From positions 445,844 to 509,843 of the forward strand of contig NZ_LMSL01000041.1 in NCBI RefSeq assembly GCF_001428405.1: a stretch of 64,000 bases of DNA. The letters are read 5' to 3'. Below the pieces are notes generated by a model. It ran no database searches, was not told the DNA's origin, and worked only from the letters and a program-made list of their open reading frames with translations. The stretch is from Frateuria sp. Soil773 (GTDB lineage Bacteria; Pseudomonadota; Gammaproteobacteria; Xanthomonadales; Rhodanobacteraceae). This document shows, in pieces, positions 42,746 to 52,552 of this stretch (position 1 is its first letter; each line of letters begins with the position of its first letter). The position numbers and the translations under genes were made by a program.

Positions 42746-44515
42746 ATGCGCCGAGCCCGACGACGCCTGAGCCTCCTGCCGCCGTTGCTGTTGCTGCTGG
42801 CGTCGCAGGCCCATGCGGGCGTGCAACTGGTGGTGGACGGCGTCGACGACTCCATGAAGGGAGCGGTGGCGGCCAGCGTGGAGCTGTCGCAGTACGCCAG
42901 GCGCGATGTCAGCGACGCGCAGCTGCGGCGACTGTACGAGCGCGCGCCCGACCAGGCGAAATCCGCGCTGGAGCCCTACGGCTACTACGACGCCACGGTC
43001 ACCGGCGACCTGCAGCAGACCGGCAAGGACTGGAAGGTGACCCTGCACGTGAAGCCGGGCGAGCCGGTGAAGGTCACCGCGGTCGACGTGCGGCTCGACC
43101 CGGCCGCCGCCGCGATCGGCCCGATCCGCCGCGCCCGGCGCGCGATCGAGAAGCTCAAGGACCAGCCGCTGAACCACGGCACCTACGACGCCGCGCGCGA
43201 CGCCCTGAGCAGCAGCCTCACCGCCAACGGCTTCCTCGGCGCCAAGCTGCTCACCCACCGGGTCGAGGTCAGCCGCGCCAACCGCAGCGCGGCCATCCAC
43301 CTCGCCTGGGAGGCCGGGCCGCGCTACCGCTTCGGCCAGGTGCACTTCCAGGGTTCGCAGTTCGACGAAGGCTTCCTCGACCGCTACGTGCCGTTCAAGC
43401 GCGGCGACTACTTCTCCCAGGACCAGTTGCTGCAGTTGCAGCAGGCGCTGAACGGCGCGGACTATTTCTCGGTGGTCAACGTGCTGCCCGACGTGGACGA
43501 CGCCCGGGACGGCACCGTCGATGTCGACGTGCAACTGGCGCCGGCCAAGCGCACGATCTACACCGGCGGCCCGTTCATCGGCACCGACACCGGCTTCGGC
43601 GTGCGCGGCGGGATGGAGCGGCGCTGGGTGAACCGGCGCGGCCACAAGTGGAAGAACGAACTGGTGCTGGCGCAGAAGCTGAAGACACTGTCCACGCTGT
43701 ACTCGATCCCGATGCCCGGCGACAACCAGCGCAGCTACAACTTCGGCGCGAACTTCCGCGACGCCGACACCGCCACCTCGCAGTCGCGCACGCTGGAGCT
43801 GGTCGCCAACGAGACGCGGCTGTGGCACGGCTGGACCCGCACGCTCGGCGTGCACGCGCTGTCGGGCACCTTCACGGTGGGCAAGAAGGGCGGCGAGTCG
43901 GACAACACGCTCGGCATCGAGCGCGGCAACAGCACCGAGGTGTTCGCCGAGGCGGCGCTCTCGCGCAAGCAGGGCGACAACCCCACCTTCGTGCGCCGCG
44001 GCTGGTCGGTGAACATCGCCGCGCGCAGCACCGCCGGCACCCTGCTCTCCGACGCCAGCTTCAGCCAGATCCTGGGCGACGTGAAATGGATCCGCGCGTT
44101 CGCCGGCCGCAACCGGCTGATCCTGCGCGGCAGCGCCGGCTACACCTGGACCAACGACTTCGCCGCGCTGCCGCCGCAACTGCGCTTCTTCGCCGGCGGC
44201 GACCGCTCAGTGCGCGGCTACGGCTACCAGTCGATCGGGCCGCGCAACAGCTACGACCGCGTCATCGGCGGGCGCAACCTGCTGGTCGCCAGCACCGAGG
44301 TGGAGCACTACTTCACCCGCAACTGGGGCATGGCCGCCTTCGTCGATGCCGGCAACGCCTTCAACGGCACCGACTACCGCCCGAAGATCGGCGCCGGCCT
44401 GGGCCTGCGCTGGCTGTCGCCGGTGGGCATGATCCGGCTGGACCTGGGCACGCCGGTCCACAACAAGGACGAGCACGGCGTGGAACTGCACATCGTGATC
44501 GGCCCGGACCTCTGA
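42746..44515 (+). CDS. tamA: Translocation and assembly module subunit TamA
   Basis: An outer-membrane Omp85-family protein of 589 residues with a signal peptide (RRARRRLSLLPPLLLLLASQAHA), three POTRA domains (about residues 25-250; YYDATV and RFGQVHFQGSQF are typical) and a C-terminal 16-strand barrel. The barrel contains the conserved RFFAGGDRSVRGYGYQSIGP and the final VGMIRLDLGTPVHN. With TamB it supports insertion of outer-membrane proteins and lipid transport. The ATG at 42746 begins a standard signal peptide; ATGs at 42731 and 42692 are in frame. It ends 3 nt before tamB, and the two are clearly an operon. Confidence 0.95.
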   Translation: MRRARRRLSLLPPLLLLLASQAHAGVQLVVDGVDDSMKGAVAASVELSQYARRDVSDAQLRRLYERAPDQAKSALEPYGYYDATVTGDLQQTGKDWKVTLHVKPGEPVKVTAVDVRLDPAAAAIGPIRRARRAIEKLKDQPLNHGTYDAARDALSSSLTANGFLGAKLLTHRVEVSRANRSAAIHLAWEAGPRYRFGQVHFQGSQFDEGFLDRYVPFKRGDYFSQDQLLQLQQALNGADYFSVVNVLPDVDDARDGTVDVDVQLAPAKRTIYTGGPFIGTDTGFGVRGGMERRWVNRRGHKWKNELVLAQKLKTLSTLYSIPMPGDNQRSYNFGANFRDADTATSQSRTLELVANETRLWHGWTRTLGVHALSGTFTVGKKGGESDNTLGIERGNSTEVFAEAALSRKQGDNPTFVRRGWSVNIAARSTAGTLLSDASFSQILGDVKWIRAFAGRNRLILRGSAGYTWTNDFAALPPQLRFFAGGDRSVRGYGYQSIGPRNSYDRVIGGRNLLVASTEVEHYFTRNWGMAAFVDAGNAFNGTDYRPKIGAGLGLRWLSPVGMIRLDLGTPVHNKDEHGVELHIVIGPDL

Positions 44516-44518
44516 CCG

Positions 44519-47500
44519 ATGAACGCCACCGCCACGCCTCCCGCACCCGCTCCCCGTCGCCGCCGCTGGCCGCGCCGGCTGGCGGCCGCGCTGCTGATCC
44601 TGCTGGCGCTGCTGGCCCTCGGCGCCGGCTGGCTGCTCGGCACCGGCTCCGGGCTGCGCTTCGCGCTCGCGCGCGCCAGCGGCCTCACCGGCGGCGCGCT
44701 CAGCGTGCAGCAGGCGCAGGGCCGGCTGATCGGCCCGCTAGACCTTGCCGGCGTGCGCTACGCCGACGGCAAGGGGCTGGACGCGCGCGTGGGCAGGCTG
44801 CACCTGGACCTGCGCTTCTGGCCCCTGCTGGCCAGGCGCGTGCATGTGCTCGCGCTGCAGGTGGACGACGTGCGCGTGGCCCTGCCCGCCGCCAGCGAGG
44901 ACACGCACGAGAGCGGCGGCAGCTTCTCGCCGACCCCGCCGGTGGACCTGCTGCTCGACCGCGTGCAGGTGGGCAAGGTCGAGCTCGTGCAGGACGGCAA
45001 GCCGCTGTTCGCCTCCGACAGCCTCGCCCTGGCCGGTAGCTGGACCGCCAACGGCATTGCGCTGAAACGGCTCGCGCTGCGCGCGCCGGACGGCCACGCC
45101 GACCTCGACGGCCAACTGGCGATCGGCACGCGCAACCAGGGCGCCGGCGCCATCGACTTCGGCTGGAAGCTCGGCGGCGTCGACTACGCCGGCAAGCTCA
45201 GCGCCCGCAGCGACGGCCGGCAGAGCCACGCCGAGCTGGCGCTCGACCTGCCGATGGTCGCCCACCTGCAACTGGACCTCGCCCAGCACGACGCGAGCTA
45301 TCCGTGGACGGCGAAGCTGCTGGCGCCGAAGTTCGATCCCAAGCCGCTGCTCGGCGACAGCGCGCTCACCGCCCTCGGCATCGACCTGCAAGGCAGCGGC
45401 GACCGCCGCGGCGGCAGCCTGCAGGGGCGGCTCGACCTCAACGACTACCAATTGCTGCTGCAACCGCTGCGCGCGCACTTCAGCGACGACTTCGGCACCC
45501 TGACCCTGGACGAACTCGCGCTGGGCTCGCCGCAGGTCAAGGGCCGGGTGGAAGCGAACGGCACCGTGCGGCTCGACGCCAAGCCGGTCGGCGGCGACCT
45601 GGCGATCCGCTGGAAGGACCTGCTGCTGCCGCCCGAACTCGCCGGCCAGGCGCTCGCCAGCCAGGGCCGCCTGCAGGCGAAGGGCAACGCCGAACAGTTC
45701 CATGCCGAGGGCGACGTCGACGTCGGCCCGCCGGGGCAACTGGCCAAGCTCGCGCTGAACCTGGACGGCACCCGGCAGCAGATCGCCCTGCATTCGCTGG
45801 CGCTGAAGCAGCCGCAGGGCGGCCTGCAGGCGAAGGGTACGCTGACCCTGCAACCGGAGCTGGGCTGGCAGCTCGAAGCCACCGCCAACCGGCTCGATCC
45901 GGGCCAGTTGTTCGCCGGCTGGAACGGCGCGCTCGACGCCGACATCGCCACCCACGGCACGCTGCCGAAAGACCGGCCCGACGCCAGCATCGAGATCCGC
46001 AAGCTCGGCGGCCGGCTGCGCGACCGCGCACTGCGCGGCAGCGGCCAGTTGCACCTGGCGCCGAGCCAGGTGATCGACGGCAAGCTCGAACTCGCCTCCG
46101 GCGGCAGCACCGTGGCGCTCGCCGCCAGGCCGGGCAGCCGCAACGACATCGACCTGACCCTGGCTATCGCCTCGCTCGGCGACTGGCTGCCGAACGCCGG
46201 CGGACGCCTCGACGGACGATTCAACGTGCGCGGCCTGATGCCGAAGCTCAGCGTGGACGGCAACCTGCGCGGCCAGGCGCTGGCCTACCAGGGCAACACC
46301 GTCGACGGCCTGCAATTGAACGCGCACCTGCCGGACGTCAGCCAGCCCGGCGGCAAGCTCGACCTGGCGGCCAGCGGCGTGCACGCCGGCGGCCTGGCGT
46401 TCCAGCAGATCCGCCTCGACGGCGACGGCACCGAGGCCAGGCACAGCCTGCGGCTCGACGCGCGCGGCACCCAGCTCTCGGCCGAGCTCGCGCTGAGCGG
46501 CGGCCTCAAGGGCCAGGCATGGAACGGCACGCTGTCCACGCTCAACCTCGATCCGCAGGGGCTGCCGCGCTGGCGCCTGCGCCAGCCCGTGCAACTGGCC
46601 TACAACGACGGCGCGGCCTCGCTGTCCGAGCTGTGCCTGACCGCCGGCGATCCGCTGCTGTGCCTCGCCGCGAAGCAGGACAAGGCCGGCAACCTCGACG
46701 CCAGCTACCGGCTGCAGGCCCTGCCGCTGGCCCTGCTGCTCAACGCCAGCGGCAACGCCGACCTGCCGGTGCGCGCCGACGGCACCCTGGAAGGCAGCGG
46801 CAAGCTGCACCGCACCGCCGCCGGTGCGCTCAGCGGCAACGCCTCGATCACCTCGGCGCGCGGCACGGTCACCTATACCGACCGCGCCGACCAGCCCCTG
46901 CTCGGCTGGCGCGACCTCGCCGTCAACGCCGAGCTGAGCCCGCAGCGGCAGCAGGCCAGCGTGCGCGCCAGCCTCGACGACGGCGGCCGCCTGGACGGCC
47001 AGCTCAGCCTCACTGGCGCGCAGCAGGCGCTGGGCGGCCAGCTCGCGCTGCACCTGGCCAGCCTCGCCCCGCTGGAACTGCTCACCGCCGAGCTGGCCAA
47101 CGTGAAGGGCGGCCTCGACGGCAATTTCCATTTCGCCGGCACGCTGGCCCAGCCGGCGATCACCGGCCAGGCCACGGTGCAGGGCTTCGCCGCCGAGGTG
47201 CCTTCCGCCGGCCTCAAGCTGAGCCAGGGCCGGCTCGCGGTCAGCACCGCCGACGCGCGCCAGTTCCGCATCGACGGCAGCGTGCAGTCGGGCAAGGGCA
47301 CGCTCACCGTCGGCGGCAGCGCCGGGATCGGCGAAGGCGCGCAGACCGCGATCACGCTCAAGGGCAGCGAATTCACCGCGGCCGACATCCCCGCCGCGAA
47401 GGTGGCGATCTCGCCCGACCTGGTGATCCGCCAGGACGCCAAGGGCCTGGACGTCGGCGGCTCGGTGACGCTGGACAGCGCCGACGTGAACCTGGAGAAG

Positions 47501-48313
47501 CTGCCCGGCGCCGGTGCCACCCAGACCTCGCCCGACGTAGTGGTGATCGACCAGGAGCAGCAGGAGAAGGCCGCCAGCAAGCTGCCGGTCCGCGCGCAGG
47601 TCAAGGTCGACCTCGGCCGCAAGACGCACCTGATCGGCATGGGCCTGGACGGCCGCCTCACCGGCACGCTGACGGTGAGCGAACGGCCCGGCCGCGACAC
47701 CACCGGCCAGGGCCAGATCGGGGTGGACGGCACCTACAAGGCGTACGGCCAGAACCTGCACATCGAGCGCGGCCAACTGCTGTTCGCCAGCACGCCGATC
47801 GACAACCCCGGCCTGAACATCCGCGCGGTGCGCAAGCTCAACCCCAACGCCACCATCGACGAGGGCCAGGAAGTCGGCCTGCTGGTCTCCGGCACCGCGC
47901 AGCGGCCGATCCTCACGGTGTTCTCCAACCCGGTGATGGAGCAGTCCGACGCGCTGTCCTACCTGGTCACCGGCAAGCCGCTGTCGCAGGTGAAGGGCGG
48001 CGAAGGCGACATGGTCGGCGCCGCCGCACAGGCGCTTGGCTCGGCCGCCGGCGACCTGCTCGCCAAGAGCGTGGGCTCCAAGCTCGGCGTGGACGAGATC
48101 GGCGTGTCCAGCAACGAGGCGCTCGGCGGCAGCTCCGCCTTCACCGTCGGCAAGTACCTGTCGCCGCGGCTGTACCTCAGCTACGGCGTCGGCCTGTTCG
48201 AGCCGGGCCAGGTGATCACCCTGCGCTACCGCCTCAGCCACCGCTGGAACTTCGAAGCCCAGCAGGCCACCGAATTCAGCCGCGCCAGCTTCAACTACCG
48301 GATCGAGAAATAG
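44519..48313 (+). CDS. tamB: Translocation and assembly module subunit TamB
   Basis: A 1264-residue AsmA-like bridge protein anchored in the inner membrane by one N-terminal helix (about residues 18-42). Its long beta-rich periplasmic part is built of repeating 'L.LDG...G...L..' strands, and the conserved TamB (DUF490) domain fills the last ~350 residues. The end reads YLSPRLYLSYGVGLFEPGQVITLRYRLSHRW...NYRIEK, typical of TamB contacting TamA. The protein forms a hydrophobic groove between the membranes, implicated in phospholipid transport and outer-membrane protein assembly. The ATG at 44519 is 3 nt after the tamA stop. Confidence 0.95.
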   Translation: MNATATPPAPAPRRRRWPRRLAAALLILLALLALGAGWLLGTGSGLRFALARASGLTGGALSVQQAQGRLIGPLDLAGVRYADGKGLDARVGRLHLDLRFWPLLARRVHVLALQVDDVRVALPAASEDTHESGGSFSPTPPVDLLLDRVQVGKVELVQDGKPLFASDSLALAGSWTANGIALKRLALRAPDGHADLDGQLAIGTRNQGAGAIDFGWKLGGVDYAGKLSARSDGRQSHAELALDLPMVAHLQLDLAQHDASYPWTAKLLAPKFDPKPLLGDSALTALGIDLQGSGDRRGGSLQGRLDLNDYQLLLQPLRAHFSDDFGTLTLDELALGSPQVKGRVEANGTVRLDAKPVGGDLAIRWKDLLLPPELAGQALASQGRLQAKGNAEQFHAEGDVDVGPPGQLAKLALNLDGTRQQIALHSLALKQPQGGLQAKGTLTLQPELGWQLEATANRLDPGQLFAGWNGALDADIATHGTLPKDRPDASIEIRKLGGRLRDRALRGSGQLHLAPSQVIDGKLELASGGSTVALAARPGSRNDIDLTLAIASLGDWLPNAGGRLDGRFNVRGLMPKLSVDGNLRGQALAYQGNTVDGLQLNAHLPDVSQPGGKLDLAASGVHAGGLAFQQIRLDGDGTEARHSLRLDARGTQLSAELALSGGLKGQAWNGTLSTLNLDPQGLPRWRLRQPVQLAYNDGAASLSELCLTAGDPLLCLAAKQDKAGNLDASYRLQALPLALLLNASGNADLPVRADGTLEGSGKLHRTAAGALSGNASITSARGTVTYTDRADQPLLGWRDLAVNAELSPQRQQASVRASLDDGGRLDGQLSLTGAQQALGGQLALHLASLAPLELLTAELANVKGGLDGNFHFAGTLAQPAITGQATVQGFAAEVPSAGLKLSQGRLAVSTADARQFRIDGSVQSGKGTLTVGGSAGIGEGAQTAITLKGSEFTAADIPAAKVAISPDLVIRQDAKGLDVGGSVTLDSADVNLEKLPGAGATQTSPDVVVIDQEQQEKAASKLPVRAQVKVDLGRKTHLIGMGLDGRLTGTLTVSERPGRDTTGQGQIGVDGTYKAYGQNLHIERGQLLFASTPIDNPGLNIRAVRKLNPNATIDEGQEVGLLVSGTAQRPILTVFSNPVMEQSDALSYLVTGKPLSQVKGGEGDMVGAAAQALGSAAGDLLAKSVGSKLGVDEIGVSSNEALGGSSAFTVGKYLSPRLYLSYGVGLFEPGQVITLRYRLSHRWNFEAQQATEFSRASFNYRIEK

Positions 48314-48368
48314 GGCTGTTGTGTTGGCCCGAAGGCAGGGAAGTCCGGGAACAACCCAGTTCACCATT

Positions 48369-48660
48369 CCTGCGGCTCTCAACGGCCGCAGGGCCGGTCA
48401 AGCGGGAGGCGCTTTAACAGTCGAAGGACTGGTCATCCCGCGCCTTTCAAGTCGCTGGATCCTCGCTTTCGCGAGGATGACGAGCAAAAGCTCGCCGGCT
48501 TCGGAAGCCGGCGCCAAATCCAGAGCAGTCCGTCTCTAGAACAACAAGCCGTCCTCAGAACAACCAACCGTCATTCCTGCGAAAGCAGGAATCCAGTGCC
48601 TTTCAAAGTCACAGGATTCCCGCTCTCTTACCCCTTTTCTCGGGGCTCACTGGGATGGCC
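48369..48660. repeat. Cluster of dispersed palindromic repeats, copy 7 and copy 7b
   Basis: Two repeat copies, at 48432-48484 (hairpin CCTCGCTTTCGCGAGG then ATGACGAG) and 48569-48660 (TTCCTGCGAAAGCAGGAA). Just before them, at about 48372-48431, are two direct copies of the CGGCCG.AGGGCCGGTCAA motif found in the tips of the 3511-3721 element. The 405-bp gap 48314-48718 contains no gene. Confidence 0.75.
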
Positions 48661-48718
48661 GGCGAAAAACTCCCAAGCCATAGCCCAGGCCATTCCGCCC
48701 GAGCAAAACCCCGCCGGA

Positions 48719-49510
48719 TCAGTTCGCAGCCGCCGCCGCAGGCAACTCCGCAATCATCCGCGCGGCAAGCGCACCGTAGTCACCACCGAGGTGGTGGTCG
48801 CCGGCCATCGCGTGCACGCGCACCCACGCGGGCAGGCGCGGTTCGGTGCAGACGGTGTCGTCGGCCTCGTCGGCGCCGTAGTAGCACGCCACCGGCGGGT
48901 GCGCGTCCAGCGCCAGCAGCGGCGGCAGCGCGGGATAGTGCGGCACCGGGTGGACCCGCTGCTTGATCGACTTCAGCGTCGATTGCAGCCAGCCCAGCCG
49001 CTGCTGCATGTAGCCCTCCAGCTCGATCTCGAAGTTGAGGTCGCGGGTGGGCGAGAGCAGCACCAGTTGGGCGATGCGCGCCCGGTGTTCCGGCGCGAGC
49101 CGCCCGATCACCGTGGGCAGCACGTCGGCGCCGAAGGAGAAGCCGACCAGCCACAGCCGCCGCTTGTGCGTGCGCGCCAGTTCGCCGTCGATCAGGGCGT
49201 CGAGCTCGCGCGCGGTCTTTTCGGCCGAGCCGCCGTGCCAGTAGTACTCCAGCATGCTGACGCCGAGCACCGGGAAGCCGCTGGCGTTGAGGTGCGCGCC
49301 CAGTTGCTGGTCCAGGTCGCGCCAGCCGCCGTCGCCGGAGAACACGATGGCGAGCACGTCGTCGCGCCCGGCCGGCGGCGCCACGCCCGCGGGCGCGGGC
49401 AGCACCGTGGTGGTCTCGGCCAGGCCCGGGTGCGACCACGGCCGCCAGGCGAGCAGCACGGCCGCCGCCAGCGCCAGCAGCACATACAGGATTCCGCGCA
49501 GCCATTTCAT
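48719..49510 (-). CDS. virJ: VirJ/AcvB-family serine hydrolase, probable aminoacyl-phosphatidylglycerol hydrolase
   Basis: 263 residues: an N-terminal membrane helix or uncleaved signal (about 5-24), then a VirJ domain. IVFSGDGGWRDLDQQLG, VLGVSMLEYYW, LVGFSFGADVLP (G-x-S-x-G nucleophile elbow) and AGDHHLGGDY (catalytic His) are all present. The protein is the short, single-domain form. Agrobacterium AcvB, encoded with the lysyl-phosphatidylglycerol synthase LpiA, hydrolyses that lipid in the periplasm. Here the gene overlaps mprF by 4 nt (ATGA), so the same synthase/hydrolase pairing is inferred. Confidence 0.88.
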   Translation of the reverse strand: MKWLRGILYVLLALAAAVLLAWRPWSHPGLAETTTVLPAPAGVAPPAGRDDVLAIVFSGDGGWRDLDQQLGAHLNASGFPVLGVSMLEYYWHGGSAEKTARELDALIDGELARTHKRRLWLVGFSFGADVLPTVIGRLAPEHRARIAQLVLLSPTRDLNFEIELEGYMQQRLGWLQSTLKSIKQRVHPVPHYPALPPLLALDAHPPVACYYGADEADDTVCTEPRLPAWVRVHAMAGDHHLGGDYGALAARMIAELPAAAAAN

Positions 49511-52140
49511 CGACGAACCACTCCCCCCAGGCCGCCCGCGATCAGGCTGGCCACGTTCGCAAGCACCACCGGCAGCGCCACGCCCGCAGGCACGGCGAGA
49601 TAGCGCGGCTCCCATTCCGGATCGAACTTGTCCTTGTAGCGATGCAGCCCGCGGAAGTTGTAGAAGCGCTCGCCGCGGCCGAACACCAGCGCGCCGAAGC
49701 GCATCCACAGCGGCGCCAGCCGGCGGTTCTGCAGGCCCGACAGCGGCGCCATGCCGAGGTTGAACCAGCGGTAGCCCTCGCCGCGCGCCCACTGCATCAG
49801 CTCCACGAACAGGTAGTCCATGATCCCGGCCGGCGCGTCGGGCAGGTGGCGCATCAGGTCCACCGAGGCCTCTTCCCTGGTCTCGTTGAGCAGCAGGTTG
49901 GCGAACGCCACCGGCTCATCGTCCAGCCATGCCACCGCCATCGGCGTGCGCGCGAGGTAGTCGGGCCGGAACGCGCCCAGCGAGAAGCGCTTCTCGCGCA
50001 CCTTCTTGCCGGCCATCCACGCATCGGAGACCGGCTTCAGCCGTGGCAGCAGCGCGGGCACCCCGTCCGCCGGCACGATCTGCAGGCGCAGGCCGTCGCG
50101 GTTGAGCTTGTTCACCGTGTTGCGCAGCACCTTCTTGGACTTGCCGTCGAGGTTGAAGCCGGCCAGCGGCACGCGCGCCTCCTCGCCGATCTTGAGCAGG
50201 TTCATGCCTACTTCCAGGTACAGGTCCAGGTCTTCCGGGCGCACCTGGTAGAACACCGGCCAGCCGCCGGAACGCTCGCACAGCTCGCGGAAGCTCCACA
50301 CCAGCTCGCGTCGCGCGTCCTCGTCGGCGCCGACCGGGTCGCCCATCGCCACCCAGCTCCGTCCCTCGGTGTCGTACATCACGAAGGCGCGGTCGTCCGG
50401 ATCGAACAGCAACGCCTTGTCGCCCATCAGCGCCAGGTGCGCCTGGGTCGAGGGGAACCGCTTGATCAGCGGCCATGCGCGGGCCAGTTCCTCCTCGCTC
50501 GGCGGCCGGTGGCGCGGCCGCACGGCGCGGATCAGGTGCGCCAGCGCGAACAGCAGGCCGACCGCCGCCGCGCCCACCAGCGCGCGCAGCGCGCGCGGCG
50601 CGCCGCCGTGGCGGAAGCTGAACTCCCACCACAGGCTACTGCTGTACTCGACGTGCTTGAAGCTGAACATCACCAGCCAGCCGGCGCAGCCCAGCACGGC
50701 GAGGATCGCCACGATCCAGCCGGCCGAGAAGCTCGCGCTGAACAGCGAGGCGCGCCGGTAGAAATGCCGGTGCGCCGGCGCCAGCGCCAACGCCAGCAGC
50801 GACAGCAGCGCGGCCTCCTCGTAGTCGATGCCCTTGAGCAGCGAGAACACCGCGCCGGCCACCAGCAGCACCAGGGTCAGCACGTAGGCCGCGTCGAGCC
50901 GGCGCTGCAGGCCGCGCGCGAGGATCAGCAGCAGCATGCCGATCACGCTGCTCATGAAATGCGAGACCTCCAGCACCGGCAGCGGCAGCAGCTCGCGCAG
51001 GATCGCCATGCGGCCCGGCAGGGCCAGGGTCGCGCCGGAGAACAGCAGCACCGCGCCGCAGACCAGGGTGAGCCCGGCGAAGAACGGCGGCAGCCACGCG
51101 GTGAACCACGGCGCCAGCAGCGCCCGGCGGCGCAGGCCGCGCGCCTCGCGCCACACCACCGCGAGCGTCGCCACGCACAGCGGCAGCAGGTAGTAGATCG
51201 CGCGGAACGCGGCCAGCGAGCCGAGGATCGGCGCCTCCAGCCCCTGGTTGCCGGCCACGCCGAAGCCGGCCAGCATCACCGCCTCGAACACGCCCAGGCC
51301 GCCGGGCACGTGGCTGATCAGGCCGGCCATCTGCGCCAGCACGAAGATCGCCAGGAAATGCCCGAAGCCACCGGAGATCGCCTCGGGCATCAGCACGTAC
51401 AGCACGCCGGCAGCAAGCCCCCAGTCCAGCGCGCCCACCAGCACCTGCCGCGCCGCCTGCGCGGGGCCGGGCAGCTCGACCTGCCAGCGCCACAGCCGCA
51501 ACGGCCGGCGCACCAGCAGCCCGCCGCCCAGCCAGGCCAGCGGCACCAGCGCCAGCAGCGCACCCAGCGGCCGCGCCGCGGCGGCCAGCGGCAGCTCCGG
51601 CGGCACCGGCACCAGCAACAGGGTCGTGCCGGCCAGCGCGCACAGGCCGAGCCAGAAGCCGGCGGTGCAGTACAGCACCACCCGCGCGATCTCGCCGGTG
51701 GACAGCCCGGCCTGCACGTAGAAGCGGTAGCGGATCGAGCCGGACACCAGCAGGGCCATGCCCAGCGTGTTGCTGAAGGCGTAGCTGATGAAGGCGATCA
51801 GGCCGACCCGCCGGTACGGCAGCCGGCGCCCGATCGCCGCCAGCGCGAAGCCGTCGTACAGCGTCATCACCGCGTAGCCGCCTGCGGTCAGCGCCAGCGC
51901 CAGCGCGATCTGGCCGGCCCGCAGCCCGTGGAAGTAGCCGCGCACCTCGTGGTAGCTCACCGCGCCGAGCAGGCGGTGCAGCGCCCACAGCGCCAGGCAC
52001 AGCATCGACGCCGACAGCAGCGGGCCGGCAAGGCGGCGCGCCACGCCGGCCGCGGCGCTCAACGGCGCCGGCCGGACCGCGACGGGATCGTCCGCGCCCG
52101 GCTCGCCCGCAACGGCCCCTGTCCCCTTGGACTGCTCCAC
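49507..52140 (-). CDS. mprF: Phosphatidylglycerol lysyltransferase/flippase MprF
   Basis: 877 residues. The first ~520 form the polytopic flippase (UPF0104-like; LISHVPGGLGVFEAVMLAGFG is characteristic). The last ~330 form the cytosolic DUF2156 synthetase, with KFPSTQAHLALMGDKALLF-like and FVMYDTEGRSWVAMGDPVG blocks, GKSKKVLRNTVNKLNRDGL, and KGEYRWFNLGMAPLSGL-type C-terminal motifs. It transfers an amino acid from aminoacyl-tRNA to phosphatidylglycerol and flips the product, lowering surface negative charge. It starts with GTG at 52140, with GGAGG about 12 nt upstream. It is translationally coupled to the downstream VirJ-family hydrolase. Confidence 0.93.
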   Translation of the reverse strand: MEQSKGTGAVAGEPGADDPVAVRPAPLSAAAGVARRLAGPLLSASMLCLALWALHRLLGAVSYHEVRGYFHGLRAGQIALALALTAGGYAVMTLYDGFALAAIGRRLPYRRVGLIAFISYAFSNTLGMALLVSGSIRYRFYVQAGLSTGEIARVVLYCTAGFWLGLCALAGTTLLLVPVPPELPLAAAARPLGALLALVPLAWLGGGLLVRRPLRLWRWQVELPGPAQAARQVLVGALDWGLAAGVLYVLMPEAISGGFGHFLAIFVLAQMAGLISHVPGGLGVFEAVMLAGFGVAGNQGLEAPILGSLAAFRAIYYLLPLCVATLAVVWREARGLRRRALLAPWFTAWLPPFFAGLTLVCGAVLLFSGATLALPGRMAILRELLPLPVLEVSHFMSSVIGMLLLILARGLQRRLDAAYVLTLVLLVAGAVFSLLKGIDYEEAALLSLLALALAPAHRHFYRRASLFSASFSAGWIVAILAVLGCAGWLVMFSFKHVEYSSSLWWEFSFRHGGAPRALRALVGAAAVGLLFALAHLIRAVRPRHRPPSEEELARAWPLIKRFPSTQAHLALMGDKALLFDPDDRAFVMYDTEGRSWVAMGDPVGADEDARRELVWSFRELCERSGGWPVFYQVRPEDLDLYLEVGMNLLKIGEEARVPLAGFNLDGKSKKVLRNTVNKLNRDGLRLQIVPADGVPALLPRLKPVSDAWMAGKKVREKRFSLGAFRPDYLARTPMAVAWLDDEPVAFANLLLNETREEASVDLMRHLPDAPAGIMDYLFVELMQWARGEGYRWFNLGMAPLSGLQNRRLAPLWMRFGALVFGRGERFYNFRGLHRYKDKFDPEWEPRYLAVPAGVALPVVLANVASLIAGGLGGVVRR

Positions 52141-52552
52141 TCGACGACAACCTCCAGAGCACGGACAACGATCGGGACGCGCGCGACCGGATGCCGCGGA
52201 CGGGGCATTCTACTGCGCGACCGCCGGCGCGGCGGCACCTTCGTCGAAACCGTACAGGCGGCGGCAGGCAAGCCCGCGCCGACGCACGGGTGCCTGCCCC
52301 GTCCATCGCCTCGCGGCCCGCCTTGCCGGCTGGCGGATGGCAGTACGCGACGCCGCGCCGGCTTGAGCCTGCGCAAGCACGCTGGCGCCCGGTCCACATC
52401 GCAAGGCGCCTGCACCCATCGCTGCCGGACCGAACCTGACTCGCCCATGGGCGGCGTCGCCGCCCAACCATGGACGGACGTCCGCTCCTCCGCTCTTCCC
52501 GGCCCGTACGCAGGCAGCGCCGGCGGCGGGTCACGGGAGACCGGGGCGGATG
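52141..52552. other. Gene-free stretch upstream of mprF
   Basis: No gene is supported in these 412 bp. A bulged hairpin, GGCAGGCA-AG-CCCG...CGGG-TGCCTGCC (52263-52298), lies in the probable mprF leader, about 120 nt before its start. It has no T-run and is of unknown function. Confidence 0.4.

Noticed and set aside
44738-48382. Very long open frame (over 1200 codons) on the minus strand opposite tamB
   Set aside because: It lies antisense to a clear tamB, has no recognisable domains and an odd A/Q/V/G/H/R-rich composition. It is an artefact of high GC codon bias, as is the similar plus-strand frame 27954-32435 opposite hrpA.
52141-52552. Short genes in the mprF leader
   Set aside because: All frames here are fragments of longer shadow frames from mprF or murD2 and show no start signals.
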